NCBI GenBank assembly: GCA_938038815.1
Contig: CALHTF010000067.1
Coordinates: forward strand, 1-51,483
DNA length: 51,483 nt
From: an uncultured Acidimicrobiales bacterium
Lineage (GTDB): Bacteria > Actinomycetota > Acidimicrobiia > Acidimicrobiales > SHLQ01
Direction of reading: 5' to 3'
A program made the position numbers and the translations under genes. Below, piece after piece: positions 24,744 through 32,727 of the stretch. Below the pieces are notes generated by a model. That model had not been told where the DNA came from and made no database searches. It saw only the letters and a list, made by a program, of their open reading frames with translations. Positions within the stretch are counted from its first letter, which is position 1. Each line of letters opens with the position of its first letter.

Positions 24744-25655
24744 CTAGCTACCGGAGAACACCGACAACGCATCGACGAACGGGACCAGCATCAACATGAC
24801 GCCGGGGATGAGCGTGGCGACCGTTACCGGAATCCAGACCTGTTGGGTTCGACGTTCGATGGTCTCGATGAGCTCTCGTTGCACGTCTCGGCGGATCGAC
24901 CGGGCCTCGTCGCTCACGAGTCGGCCGAGGTCGGTGGCGTCGCTGTTGAGCGCTAACACGCTTACGAGGCGGTCGACTGCGGGCACGTTGACCAGTCGCG
25001 ACCATTCACGTAGCGCCTGGACGTCGGTGAGTCCTTGGCGGGTTCGGCGCCGCACCCGGCGTAGATCTTGAGCGACCGACCCGTCGCCTCGGTCAGCGAG
25101 TCGGCTGAGCGCACCGCCAAGCGAGTAGCCCGAGCCGAGCAACATGGCGAGCTGTTCGGCGACGACGGGGAGTTCGAGAAAGACTCGGCGTTGCCATTTC
25201 TGTGAGTCCTTAGCGATCAGGTGTTCGCCGATCAGAAACGAAAGGGCCGGGCTGCCGATCAGCGCCAACGCAATGACACCCGGCGGTGGGGTTAGAGCAA
25301 TCGACACCGAGATACTGGCGCCCAACAACGCAACGCTCCACCCGACCTGGCGAACCCGGTACTCCGATGCGGTTAGCGGAGAGTGGATGCGTTCGAGACG
25401 AACAGCGAGTTCCTCTGATACTCCTGCCAGCTGTGAAAGACGCTCACCAATGCGGCTCGAAAGTGGCGCGACGACGTCGCGGAACGACCCAACCGACAGC
25501 AGACCAGCTGTTGCTCGCTTGCCCATGCCGCCGGGGGTGTAAGGCATTAGCCGGTCGGCGAGCGGGCGACGGTTGAACAACCGCAGCTCGGCGAGGAGCA
25601 AGATCGACCCAACCCAGAACAGCCCGGCGAACAAGATAATCAAGCGCATACTCAC
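24744..25655 (-). CDS. tadC: Type II secretion F-domain protein TadC
   Basis: 303 residues from GTG at 25655, which overlaps the tadB stop (GTGA); ATG two codons later is an alternative. One helix lies at the N-terminus, with a pair at about 115-155 and one at the end (VWIPVTVATLIPGVMLMLVPF). The cytoplasmic F-domain in between has LPVVAEQLAMLLGSGYSLGGAL and DLRRVRRRTRQGLTDVQAL. With TadB it forms the inner-membrane platform that couples the TadA ATPase to pilin extraction. Confidence 0.88.
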   Translation of the reverse strand: MSMRLIILFAGLFWVGSILLLAELRLFNRRPLADRLMPYTPGGMGKRATAGLLSVGSFRDVVAPLSSRIGERLSQLAGVSEELAVRLERIHSPLTASEYRVRQVGWSVALLGASISVSIALTPPPGVIALALIGSPALSFLIGEHLIAKDSQKWQRRVFLELPVVAEQLAMLLGSGYSLGGALSRLADRGDGSVAQDLRRVRRRTRQGLTDVQALREWSRLVNVPAVDRLVSVLALNSDATDLGRLVSDEARSIRRDVQRELIETIERRTQQVWIPVTVATLIPGVMLMLVPFVDALSVFSGS

Positions 25656-26542
25656 GACCCGAACACCCGTCGTTCTTCGGGCAACGCCATGATCCGGCCC
25701 GCCCAAAACCAGCAGACGACGATCACCAGTAGAGCGGCCACCACCACCGCCTGGCCGGTCGGGGTCTGATACGCCGAGCGGCCATTGCCAATCGACATGC
25801 CGGCAAGCGCCATACCGATCGGCACAACGAGCACAAAGAACCGAGCGAAGCGGGCGCCCGCCTGGCGGCTTGTCGCGTCCTTACGGCCTTGGGTGTCGGT
25901 CGTGCGGTCCTCGATGAGCGCGTCGAGTCGCTTGGCAAGGTCGCCGCCGCCGAGTTCGTGCGCGGTAAGCAGGGTTTCGCACGTGATGTCGGCGGTTGCG
26001 TCGCCGAGCCGTGACTTGAGCACCGCAATCGTACGTTCAAAGTCGGTCGATAGGGCCCACTCTCGATGGGCGTGCTCAAAGGCCGGCCGCATTTCGTCGG
26101 GTGCTCGCTCGCCCACCTCAAAGAGGGCCTGAGGTACCGATCGGCCGACCGAGGTCGTGAGGAGTCGGATCTCTTCGAGCATCCGCGGCCAGGCTTCTCG
26201 TGCCCGGTCACGTCGGGATGCGCGTTGTTTGCGATACGACGCAACAGGGAAGGTGGCGGCGAAGACCGCAACCACGAACGCCGGCAGCACGCCACCGAAC
26301 AACGCGTAGGCGATCGTGGCGCCGGCCACAGCCAGTGCGGTAACCACCGCAACAAACTCCTTACGGTTGACGTCTTGTAGTCCGGCCTGGCTGAGCCACT
26401 GCTCGACCGACACTTTCGCGGCCCGGCTTTGGGTTGGGTTTACCGATGGGGCGATCGAAAGGGAGGTCCATCGATAGGCGAACGCCGTGTAGAGATAGAA
26501 CACCCCGGTTGCGGCGATCACCGATATCGCGAGCCGAGTCAT
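25652..26542 (-). CDS. tadB: Type II secretion F-domain protein TadB
   Basis: 296 residues. Membrane helices lie at about 3-22, 66-102 (two helices), 240-262 and 270-290. The F domain sits between them (WPRMLEEIRLLTTSVGRSVPQALFEVG; TLLTAHELGGGDLAKRLDAL, two segments of the T2SSF fold). The N-terminal hydrophobic stretch and the extra segment before the platform match TadB rather than TadC. It overlaps the ATPase gene by 4 bases (ATGA), so the whole stretch from the SAF gene to tadC is translated as a coupled set. Confidence 0.88.
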   Translation of the reverse strand: MTRLAISVIAATGVFYLYTAFAYRWTSLSIAPSVNPTQSRAAKVSVEQWLSQAGLQDVNRKEFVAVVTALAVAGATIAYALFGGVLPAFVVAVFAATFPVASYRKQRASRRDRAREAWPRMLEEIRLLTTSVGRSVPQALFEVGERAPDEMRPAFEHAHREWALSTDFERTIAVLKSRLGDATADITCETLLTAHELGGGDLAKRLDALIEDRTTDTQGRKDATSRQAGARFARFFVLVVPIGMALAGMSIGNGRSAYQTPTGQAVVVAALLVIVVCWFWAGRIMALPEERRVFGS

Positions 26543-27849
26543 GACGCGGTCCGACCCGAGGCGTCACCGAGCAGTTGCTGTATGTCGATGCCAGCGTCGC
26601 TAATGGCGTGGCCGGACCGCAACGGTGTTTGCCCGGTCCATTCGAGCGACTGGTCGGCGTTCGATCGGTCAAACACATCGGTGACGGTGAAGTTCGTCGC
26701 GTCGGGACCGGCGGCATGTTCTTCGACGCAGACGATTTCGCTGACGACTGGTCCGTCCGGTGTCCGTACGCAATGCACGACCACGTCGATCGCTTCGCTG
26801 ACCAGACTATTGAGCGCCGACATCGGGATTTCGTTGCCGGTCTCGGCGAGTTGGCTGATGAACCGAAGCCGCGAGAGCGCTTGGCGGGCCGAACCAGCGT
26901 GGATCGTGGTGAAGCCCTTCACCCCGCTCGAAAGGGTGAGTAGTAGCGGCAACGCTTCTTGGTCGCGTACCTCGCCCACGATTGCGACATCGGGGGCCAT
27001 CCGTAGAAAGCCGGCGACCAGCTTCCGCAAGTCGACCCCTGGCCGGTCCGCTCGAGGGGCTCGAGTCTGCATGCTTGCGACGTTGGGCAGTGGTATGTCG
27101 GCCTCGAAAACCTCCTCAGCGATGACCACGCGCAGCGTGGGATCAAGTTCGGCTGCGCAACAGCTGAGCAGGGTGGTCTTGCCGCTTCCTGGCGCACCGG
27201 CGAAGACGATGGTCTGGTTTGCTCGCACACACGCGGTGAGGAACTCCGCCGCGGCGGGAGTGAGCGATCCGGAGTCGACGAGCTGTTCGAGTCGTCGGTA
27301 GGCGACGCCGGTGAATTTGCGGATGTTGACCATGATGTGGCCCCCGCGGGCGATGTCGCCGTGCACGATGTGCATGCGGGCGCCATTGTCGAGTTGGGCA
27401 TCTTGCAGGCCGGTCGAGGGGTCGAGTTTGCGGTGGGCGCTCGACGCGTCGTCGAGGATCTTGGTGAGGGTCCGCTCGATGTGCGCGTCGTCGTGGAACG
27501 ACTCATGGTGATACCCGCTTGGTCCTCGGTGCCGCTTTACAAAGATCGAATCGGGGCCGTTGACCATTATTTCCCATACGTCATCGTCGGCGAGCAGGGG
27601 AGCGAGTGGGCCGTATCCGGCCAGGTTGCGAAAGGCTCGCTCGGCGACCACTTCGGGGTCGGCGAGGTCGAATGGTCGAAGGCCTCGTCGAAAGTCGGCC
27701 GCCCACCTATCGATCTCATCGCCGATCAGGCTTTGCAAGGTTCGGTCGGCGCCGACCTCGCCGAGATCGAGGCTGAGGTCCTTGGCCGACCGTTGCACCG
27801 CCACTTCGATCGCGGCGAGCGGGGAGAGTTCGGGTTCGAGCAGTGTCAT
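26539..27849 (-). CDS. tadA: Tad secretion ATPase TadA/CpaF
   Basis: 436 residues. A secretion-type VirB11-like ATPase that powers pilus assembly. The N-terminal domain (about 1-190) includes GYGPLAPLLADDDVWEIMVNGPDSIFVKR (family run). Walker A is APGSGKTT (Lys224), the Asp box is VIAEEVFEADIPL, Walker B is VAIVGEVRDQEAL, and the His box is GFTTIHAGSARQAL. All are intact. It is the only complete ATPase in the operon, as the CpaE-like partner lacks its Lys residues. Confidence 0.92.
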   Translation of the reverse strand: MTLLEPELSPLAAIEVAVQRSAKDLSLDLGEVGADRTLQSLIGDEIDRWAADFRRGLRPFDLADPEVVAERAFRNLAGYGPLAPLLADDDVWEIMVNGPDSIFVKRHRGPSGYHHESFHDDAHIERTLTKILDDASSAHRKLDPSTGLQDAQLDNGARMHIVHGDIARGGHIMVNIRKFTGVAYRRLEQLVDSGSLTPAAAEFLTACVRANQTIVFAGAPGSGKTTLLSCCAAELDPTLRVVIAEEVFEADIPLPNVASMQTRAPRADRPGVDLRKLVAGFLRMAPDVAIVGEVRDQEALPLLLTLSSGVKGFTTIHAGSARQALSRLRFISQLAETGNEIPMSALNSLVSEAIDVVVHCVRTPDGPVVSEIVCVEEHAAGPDATNFTVTDVFDRSNADQSLEWTGQTPLRSGHAISDAGIDIQQLLGDASGRTAS

Positions 27850-29162
27850 GGGGCAAGGCTCCCGAGCGAGCCGACCTTTACCGGCTCGGGTTCACTGGTC
27901 GGGCGAACGTTGGGGGCAGCCGCTCCCAGACGGGCGATCACGGCGGTCGTTAGTGGCTTCACCAAACTCGATGGCATTGGGGCGGCGGCGCGCGCCAGTT
28001 CCTCGAGCGCTCGGTGCCGGCGAAGCAGCAGCGGGGAAGGGACCAGCGGGATCGTTTCGTCGGCTCCATTTGGCTCGGGGTTGACGAGGGCGATGAACCC
28101 GGCGATCAGCTCGGTTCGTTTGGCGACCCGACGCGGCGCGTTGTTCAGCACTGGCAAAACCCGGTCGGCTGGAACACCGAACGCCAGTAGTCGCCGGATC
28201 ACTCGGTGCATGGCGAAGGTTCCGTGCATGGTCGAATCGCCAACCACCACGACACACGACGCCTGAGCGATGGCCGAGCGGCTCAGCAAGTTGCGGTCCT
28301 CGATATCGTGAGAACCGGTTTCGTCGACGCCTTCGAGATCGCAGCTCACGTCGGCCACCACATACCGGTACGCCCGAGTCAGACTCGCCAGCGTCGCTTC
28401 GGTGGTCCGACGGCGCAGCAGGGTCCAGTCACGATGCTGGCGGAGGCCAAGAAGAAGGTCGTAGTGCCGGTCTTCGACGGCAAAACAGCCGGCCTGGATC
28501 TTTGCCCGCGACGGTACGGCCTTGCGATGCAGGTCGAGCATCTCTTGTAGACCCGGCACGACGTCTTGGGCATCGTGCAGCATGGCAAGGTCGGCATCGA
28601 GTTGTAGGTCGGCCAGACAAACCAAACCGTCTTGGCGAGGGTCCGAGCCGAGCCCTTGGGCGAGCGACATCGCAGCGGTCGAGGTGCCTGTCCCTCCGGC
28701 ACCCACGACCGCCACGAATTCGCCGCTCCATGCGGCTGAGGACTCCGAATCTTTGGGGCGGAGCTGTTCGGCCCGTTTCGGAGTCACGTTGGTTACTGGC
28801 TGCGCTACCTGGCGCAGTGCGTCGAGAAAGACCGTGCGGTCAAAATCGGATTCGGCGATGGCGTTGTCGGCCCCGAGGTCGCGCCAGCGGTCGGGCGAGG
28901 TGCTGGCGGTGACGACGATGACCGCACAACCGGAATCTTTGGCTGAGGCGATGAGGTCACGGTCGAGACCATGAATCGCTTCGTCGATCACCAACGCCGA
29001 GTGCGGTCGAGCACTCTGGAGCCGAGCTCGACACTCTTCTACCGAAATGCACCGGATGAACTCGATGGGCAGCGCGGCCGAGCTCGCCCATTGCCCGGTC
29101 GCTCGGAACCAATCCGACCGGGCCGTGGCGACGCCGATAACAACGAATCGCTCAGTCGTCAT
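27846..29162 (-). CDS. CpaE/TadZ-like protein with degenerate P-loop
   Basis: 438 residues. An N-terminal atypical receiver domain (about 1-125) is followed by a MinD/ParA-like domain (about 145-400). In place of the deviant Walker A motif KGGxGxST, this protein reads VGAGGTGTST, missing the signature Lys as well as the P-loop Lys that CpaE members normally lack. CLADLQLDADLAML and YVVADVSCDLEG mark the later nucleotide-site strands. TadZ proteins position the pilus machine at the cell pole. The loss suggests it may not hydrolyse ATP and acts as a scaffold; this is inferred. Confidence 0.82.
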   Translation of the reverse strand: MTTERFVVIGVATARSDWFRATGQWASSAALPIEFIRCISVEECRARLQSARPHSALVIDEAIHGLDRDLIASAKDSGCAVIVVTASTSPDRWRDLGADNAIAESDFDRTVFLDALRQVAQPVTNVTPKRAEQLRPKDSESSAAWSGEFVAVVGAGGTGTSTAAMSLAQGLGSDPRQDGLVCLADLQLDADLAMLHDAQDVVPGLQEMLDLHRKAVPSRAKIQAGCFAVEDRHYDLLLGLRQHRDWTLLRRRTTEATLASLTRAYRYVVADVSCDLEGVDETGSHDIEDRNLLSRSAIAQASCVVVVGDSTMHGTFAMHRVIRRLLAFGVPADRVLPVLNNAPRRVAKRTELIAGFIALVNPEPNGADETIPLVPSPLLLRRHRALEELARAAAPMPSSLVKPLTTAVIARLGAAAPNVRPTSEPEPVKVGSLGSLAP

Positions 29163-29925
29163 CGCCCACCGCTTCGATCGCCTCGACGGTCGGCTCGGTG
29201 GGGAATGTCACCGAGCCGTCGGCTGGTAAGCGGAGCACGGTTATGTCGGTCGCTTGGGTGGCGTTGGCCGCCGCGAGCACCTCGGCGGGTTCGGCTATTG
29301 CGACCGTGACGATGACGTCGCCGTTGCTTGCGAAGTTCTGATCGTCGACCTCAACGTCGGTCACCACGGCATCGGGAACCACCACAACGGTCACCGCGTC
29401 GGCGTCGCGTCCGGTTGTCGACAGAAGGGCAATGTGCTCGCCGGGTCGAAGCGACCGAGGAGCGAGATGGTTGGGCACGGCGAACGAAAACTCGATCGTT
29501 CGGGCGTCGGCCTCGCCAGCAGGGGTGATGGCGGCGGTCTGCAAGAGTTCGCCCGCACCCACCGGTCCGAGCACGGTCGCTCCGATGAGTGGATCTGGGC
29601 TCGTGAAGCTGGCGTCAGCGAGCGCCGGTGGCAGGTCGACCAGAATCGTTGTGAGATCAGTGGCTTCAAGAACATGGCCCGGTGCAAGCGCTGCCGCGGC
29701 GACCACCTGGGGGCGCCGAGGGTCTTCGCCGCCTCGGCCAGCCACGACAAAGGTGCCGACCGCCGCCAAGGTTACGAGCAGTCCGCCCATCACCGCCCGC
29801 CCCGAAGGCAGGGGCCGATACGCTGAAATCCTGCGCCGGTCGGGGTCGGGTTTCGACGGCCGTGGTTCGGTAACCTGATCCGCCGTTCCCCTCGATGCTT
29901 GCACGTCGTTTGAAGACAAAGACAC
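29152..29925 (-). CDS. SAF-domain protein, CpaB/RcpC-like, first gene of the Tad operon
   Basis: 257 residues from GTG; other GTG codons follow closely, so the start is uncertain by a few residues. A basic cytoplasmic N-terminus precedes one membrane helix (about 45-64: VMGGLLVTLAAVGTFVVAG). An SAF/CpaB domain covers about 72-205 (VVAAAALAPGHVLEATDLTTI; LAPRSLRPGEHIALL). The C-terminus is acidic (EAVGDDD). In diderms RcpC works with the secretin; no secretin is present here, as expected of a monoderm. It overlaps the CpaE-like gene by 11 bases. Confidence 0.8.
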   Translation of the reverse strand: MSLSSNDVQASRGTADQVTEPRPSKPDPDRRRISAYRPLPSGRAVMGGLLVTLAAVGTFVVAGRGGEDPRRPQVVAAAALAPGHVLEATDLTTILVDLPPALADASFTSPDPLIGATVLGPVGAGELLQTAAITPAGEADARTIEFSFAVPNHLAPRSLRPGEHIALLSTTGRDADAVTVVVVPDAVVTDVEVDDQNFASNGDVIVTVAIAEPAEVLAAANATQATDITVLRLPADGSVTFPTEPTVEAIEAVGDDD

Positions 29926-30184
29926 GCAACTAGAGATACTTCATGCTATTTCAATGTGCAACAATCTGTTTCAGTAATCTTGTGGTGTTCACCTGGGAAA
30001 CACACTTGTTGGTTTGATCGTTGGTGCACCCGACGTGGGTTTGGGTCAGATGGGCGTGGCGGGCACTCCTCTTTGACTTTTTCGCCAATTTGGGTATTTT
30101 CAAGCCTTTTATTATTGGTTTAATGTCATTTCATGTAATATCGAAATGCACCACCTTGAGCGATGGGTGATGTAGAACTTACGT
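29926..30184. promoter_or_regulatory. AT-rich divergent control region of the Tad operon and HTH gene
   Basis: About 260 bases, markedly richer in A and T than the rest of the window. It separates the minus-strand tad operon from the plus-strand excisionase-type HTH gene. It contains a candidate plus-strand promoter (30073-30100). A 6-bp inverted repeat CATTTC (30127-30132) / GAAATG (30143-30148) surrounds TAATAT, and runs of short A/T tracts are spread through it. The near match TTTCAATGTGCA (29950-29961) on the tad side resembles TCGAAATGCACC (30141-30152) on the HTH side. A shared operator for the HTH protein is likely but inferred. Confidence 0.5.
30073..30100 (+). promoter_or_regulatory. 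Candidate promoter of the HTH gene
   Basis: TTGACT (30073-30078, five of six bases of the -35 consensus), a 16-base spacer and TATTTT (30095-30100, four of six of the -10 consensus). It lies about 85 bases upstream of the HTH start, leaving an untranslated leader that includes the CATTTC/GAAATG inverted repeat. Confidence 0.4.
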
Positions 30185-30415
30185 ATGGGAATAGATGACG
30201 TGCAGTGGATGAGCACCGCAGACGCCGCGAAGCGCCTCGGAATCACACCGCGCACCCTTTACCGCTTCATTGATGAGGGCCAGTTGCCCGCTTACCGTTT
30301 CGGACGCGTGATCCGTCTCAAGCAGACCGAAGTTGATTCGTTCATTGAGACTTGCAAGATCCAACCCGGAACGCTCGAGCACCTGTACCCCGACGCCGCT
30401 CCCGCCTCCGACTGA
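30185..30415 (+). CDS. Excisionase/MerR-type small DNA-binding protein
   Basis: 76 residues, nearly all one winged helix-turn-helix: MSTADAAKRLGITPRTLYR, FIDEGQLPAYRFGRVIRLKQTEVDSFIE (recognition helix, wing and following helix). A short conserved tail follows (IQPGTLEHLYPDA). This type (Pfam HTH_17) is widespread in Actinobacteria as a stand-alone regulator related to BldC, and is not evidence of a phage here: no integrase is near. It is transcribed away from the Tad operon across the AT-rich region and may control that operon; the link is positional. Confidence 0.85.
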   Translation: MGIDDVQWMSTADAAKRLGITPRTLYRFIDEGQLPAYRFGRVIRLKQTEVDSFIETCKIQPGTLEHLYPDAAPASD

Positions 30416-30420
30416 TCTGG

Positions 30421-30439
30421 GCTGCGCCTGACGCGCAGC
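30421..30439 (+). terminator. Hairpin after the HTH gene
   Basis: GCTGCGC-CTGAC-GCGCAGC forms a perfect 7-bp stem with a 5-base loop, starting 6 bases after the stop codon. There is no T-tract, which is common for actinobacterial terminators. Confidence 0.5.
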
Positions 30440-30557
30440 TGAGCAGTAGAGGGTGGTTTGACGAGCGTCTTCTTCGCCGACCACATAGCGAACGAAAAGT
30501 TTCACGCTGGGTAGCTGTGATTCGCCCTGGTGAACCGCTACCTCTCGCGCTTCGTCG

Positions 30558-31103
30558 CTACATCTGCCCCACGATGGCCACGCTCTGTAGCGGAACGACT
30601 GCGGATGCGCCGACCCTCTCGGTGTAAACGAGATGGTCCGAGTTGGCCCGTTCCAGCGTGCCCGATGACGTCGCGCCGCTGCGATGATGCACCACAACCA
30701 GTGGCCGGTCTTGGGCCAACATCGCCAGCAGCATCCACATCGCCAGGCCCTGATGCGTGCCAGACCCCGTCGGAGCCGGGTCGCCGAGTCGGCCTTCGGT
30801 TTCGATGCGGTCGATGGCATCGATCGCCACGAGTTGCTGGTCGGCGGTCAACACAAAGTCGGTGCCCACCGCCACCAGCGTGGTGCGTACCGATCGTTGC
30901 GGAAGCACCACTACAACGTCGTGGCCAGCCTCGGCAACGTTGATGAGCGTGCCGTGCAACGTGGTTTGTTCGTCGAGTTGCTGGGTTAACCAGTGTTGGC
31001 GGGCTCGTTCGGCCGCCGCGTCGTCCACCTGGCCCTCGCCGAGCCATCGGGCCACCGCGCTCTCGAAGGTCGGGTCGCCGGGTTCATCGGTACCAAAGGT
31101 CAC
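30558..31103 (-). CDS. Conserved-looking hypothetical cytoplasmic protein
   Basis: 181 residues without signal peptide or clear membrane helix, apart from one hydrophobic stretch (LAMWMLLAMLAQDRPLVVV). The N-terminal ~50 residues are acidic and helical (FESAVARWLGEGQVDDAAAERAR). The rest is predicted beta-rich, with two similar segments (TTLHGTLINVAEAGHDVVVV and TSSGTLERANSDHLVYT) like small Sm/OB-type barrels. Not recognised. Divergent from phoH, with 123 bases between. Confidence 0.65.
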   Translation of the reverse strand: MTFGTDEPGDPTFESAVARWLGEGQVDDAAAERARQHWLTQQLDEQTTLHGTLINVAEAGHDVVVVLPQRSVRTTLVAVGTDFVLTADQQLVAIDAIDRIETEGRLGDPAPTGSGTHQGLAMWMLLAMLAQDRPLVVVHHRSGATSSGTLERANSDHLVYTERVGASAVVPLQSVAIVGQM

Positions 31104-31226
31104 GCTCTTCGACCATACAGCCGACGATGCAGTCAGCGATAGAGCCCGTGCTTCTATTCAGCAGGCGCCCTTGCTACCGTTGTCGTACGGTTCTCTTTAG
31201 AATCCCCATCCAGAAAGTGGTCCTCG

Positions 31227-32195
31227 TTGACCGATACCAAAATCAAAATTCATGTGCCTGGCGATCACTTGGTCACGCTGCTACTCGGCGAACGCGACGA
31301 GTACCTACGTCAGATCGAAGACGCATTCCCGAACGCCGACATTCATGTCCGCGGGAACGAGATTTCGGTAGGCGGCACCGATGGCCCTGTCGTTGGTCAT
31401 CTGTTTGAAGAGTTGGTGGTGATTCTCCAAGAAGGCCAACGCCTCGACGGTCGCACCGTCACCCGCACCATCGATATGGTGCGCCAGAACGAACGGCCCA
31501 GCGAAGTGCTCACCACCGAGGTGCTTCGGGTCGGGCGCAAAGTCATCCGCCCAAAGTCCAAGGGCCAGAAAGATTATGTGGAGGCCATCGCCAACAACGT
31601 GATCACCTTTGGCATCGGCCCCGCCGGTACCGGCAAGAGCTGGTTGGCCGTCGCCATGGGGGTGCAGGCCCTCAACGCCAAACAGGTCGAGCGCATCATC
31701 CTCACCCGCCCAGCGGTCGAGGCCGGCGAGAGCCTGGGCTTCTTGCCCGGCGACATGTTGGCCAAGGTCGACCCGTACCTGCGGCCGCTCTACGACGCGT
31801 TGTACGACATGGTCGAGATGGAAGGCGGTCAGCGCATGCTCGACCGCGGCCAGGTCGAGGTAGCGCCGCTGGCCTTTATGCGAGGCCGCACGCTCAACAA
31901 CAGCTTCATCATTCTCGACGAGGCGCAGAACACGACCCCGCAACAGATGAAGATGTTCCTTACCCGTATCGGGTTTGGCTCTAAGGCGGTTATCAACGGC
32001 GACGCTAGCCAGGTCGACGTAAAGGGCTCCAAGAGCGGACTCGCGGGGCTCGACAAGGTGCTCGGCGGCATCGACGGACTCTCGTTCGTTCGCCTGAGCA
32101 GCCGCGACGTTGTGCGGCACCGGATCGTGCAAGACATCGTCGACGCCTACGAAAAATCTGAAGGGCCGGCGAAGCCGCCCAAACCGCGGTCATGA
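31227..32195 (+). CDS. phoH: PhoH-like ATPase
   Basis: 322 residues, a typical length. Walker A is [13 protein letters not shown] and Walker B is [12 protein letters not shown]. The family signature [20 protein letters not shown] and the [16 protein letters not shown] loop are intact. PhoH proteins are P-loop ATPases, probably RNA-directed, found with ybeY in most bacteria. TTG start with AAGTGG upstream; a good -10 (TAGAAT, 31198-31203) lies 24 bases before it but no matching -35 is clear. First gene of the phoH-ybeY-corC-era unit. Confidence 0.92.
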   Translation: MTDTKIKIHVPGDHLVTLLLGERDEYLRQIEDAFPNADIHVRGNEISVGGTDGPVVGHLFEELVVILQEGQRLDGRTVTRTIDMVRQNERPSEVLTTEVLRVGRKVIRPKSKGQKDYVEAIANNVITFGIGPAGTGKSWLAVAMGVQALNAKQVERIILTRPAVEAGESLGFLPGDMLAKVDPYLRPLYDALYDMVEMEGGQRMLDRGQVEVAPLAFMRGRTLNNSFIILDEAQNTTPQQMKMFLTRIGFGSKAVINGDASQVDVKGSKSGLAGLDKVLGGIDGLSFVRLSSRDVVRHRIVQDIVDAYEKSEGPAKPPKPRS

Positions 32196-32208
32196 GGCCC
32201 ACCTTTTT

Positions 32209-32727
32209 ATGAGGCCCACCCGTGCGACGACCCGTGGTGGAGCGGCGCCCCAGAAAATTACTGTCGTTGTGAACGACGAGCAGACCCCCTCGGACGCGAT
32301 CGACATCGACCATGCCCGGTGGGCGGCCCTCGCCGAAGCATCGCTTGGCGACCAGGGTGTCGCCGGCGGCGAACTCAACGTGTTGTTTGTCGACGAAGCC
32401 GAAATGGCTGACCTGCACGACCAACACATGGGCGGCCACGAGCCAACCGACGTGTTGTCGTTTCCGATCGACGCCGACGACCTCGACGACCCGCTGGGCG
32501 GCGGCCAGTTCGGCGAGACGCTCCTCGGCGACGTGGTGATCTGCCCTCGGTACGCCGAACGTCAAGCCGCCGAGAACGGGGTGGCGTTCGACGATGAACT
32601 CGCGCTGCTCGTCGTGCACGGGGTGCTGCACATACTCGGCATGGATCACGCCGAACCCGACGAAGCCGCCGAGATGAAGGCGGCCGAACAGGACCTGCTC
32701 GCCAAGTTTCATGCGGGGGCGGCGTGA
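32209..32727 (+). CDS. ybeY: Endoribonuclease YbeY (rRNA maturation factor)
   Basis: 172 residues from the ATG 13 bases after phoH. The first ~15 residues are extra compared with most YbeY, and a GTG at 32269 is a shorter alternative. The zinc site HGVLHILGMDH is intact (about 136-146) with the upstream HEPTDVLSFP motif. It matures 16S rRNA ends and takes part in ribosome quality control. Its stop overlaps the corC start (GTGA). Confidence 0.9.
   Translation: MRPTRATTRGGAAPQKITVVVNDEQTPSDAIDIDHARWAALAEASLGDQGVAGGELNVLFVDEAEMADLHDQHMGGHEPTDVLSFPIDADDLDDPLGGGQFGETLLGDVVICPRYAERQAAENGVAFDDELALLVVHGVLHILGMDHAEPDEAAEMKAAEQDLLAKFHAGAA

Noticed and set aside
30185..30415. Prophage or integrative element suggested by the excisionase-type HTH
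   Set aside because: No integrase, attachment repeats or phage genes; the family is a common chromosomal regulator in Actinobacteria.
31176..31191. ACCGT-6-ACGGT inverted repeat upstream of phoH
   Set aside because: Five-base arms are expected by chance in a region of this size; kept only as a note.
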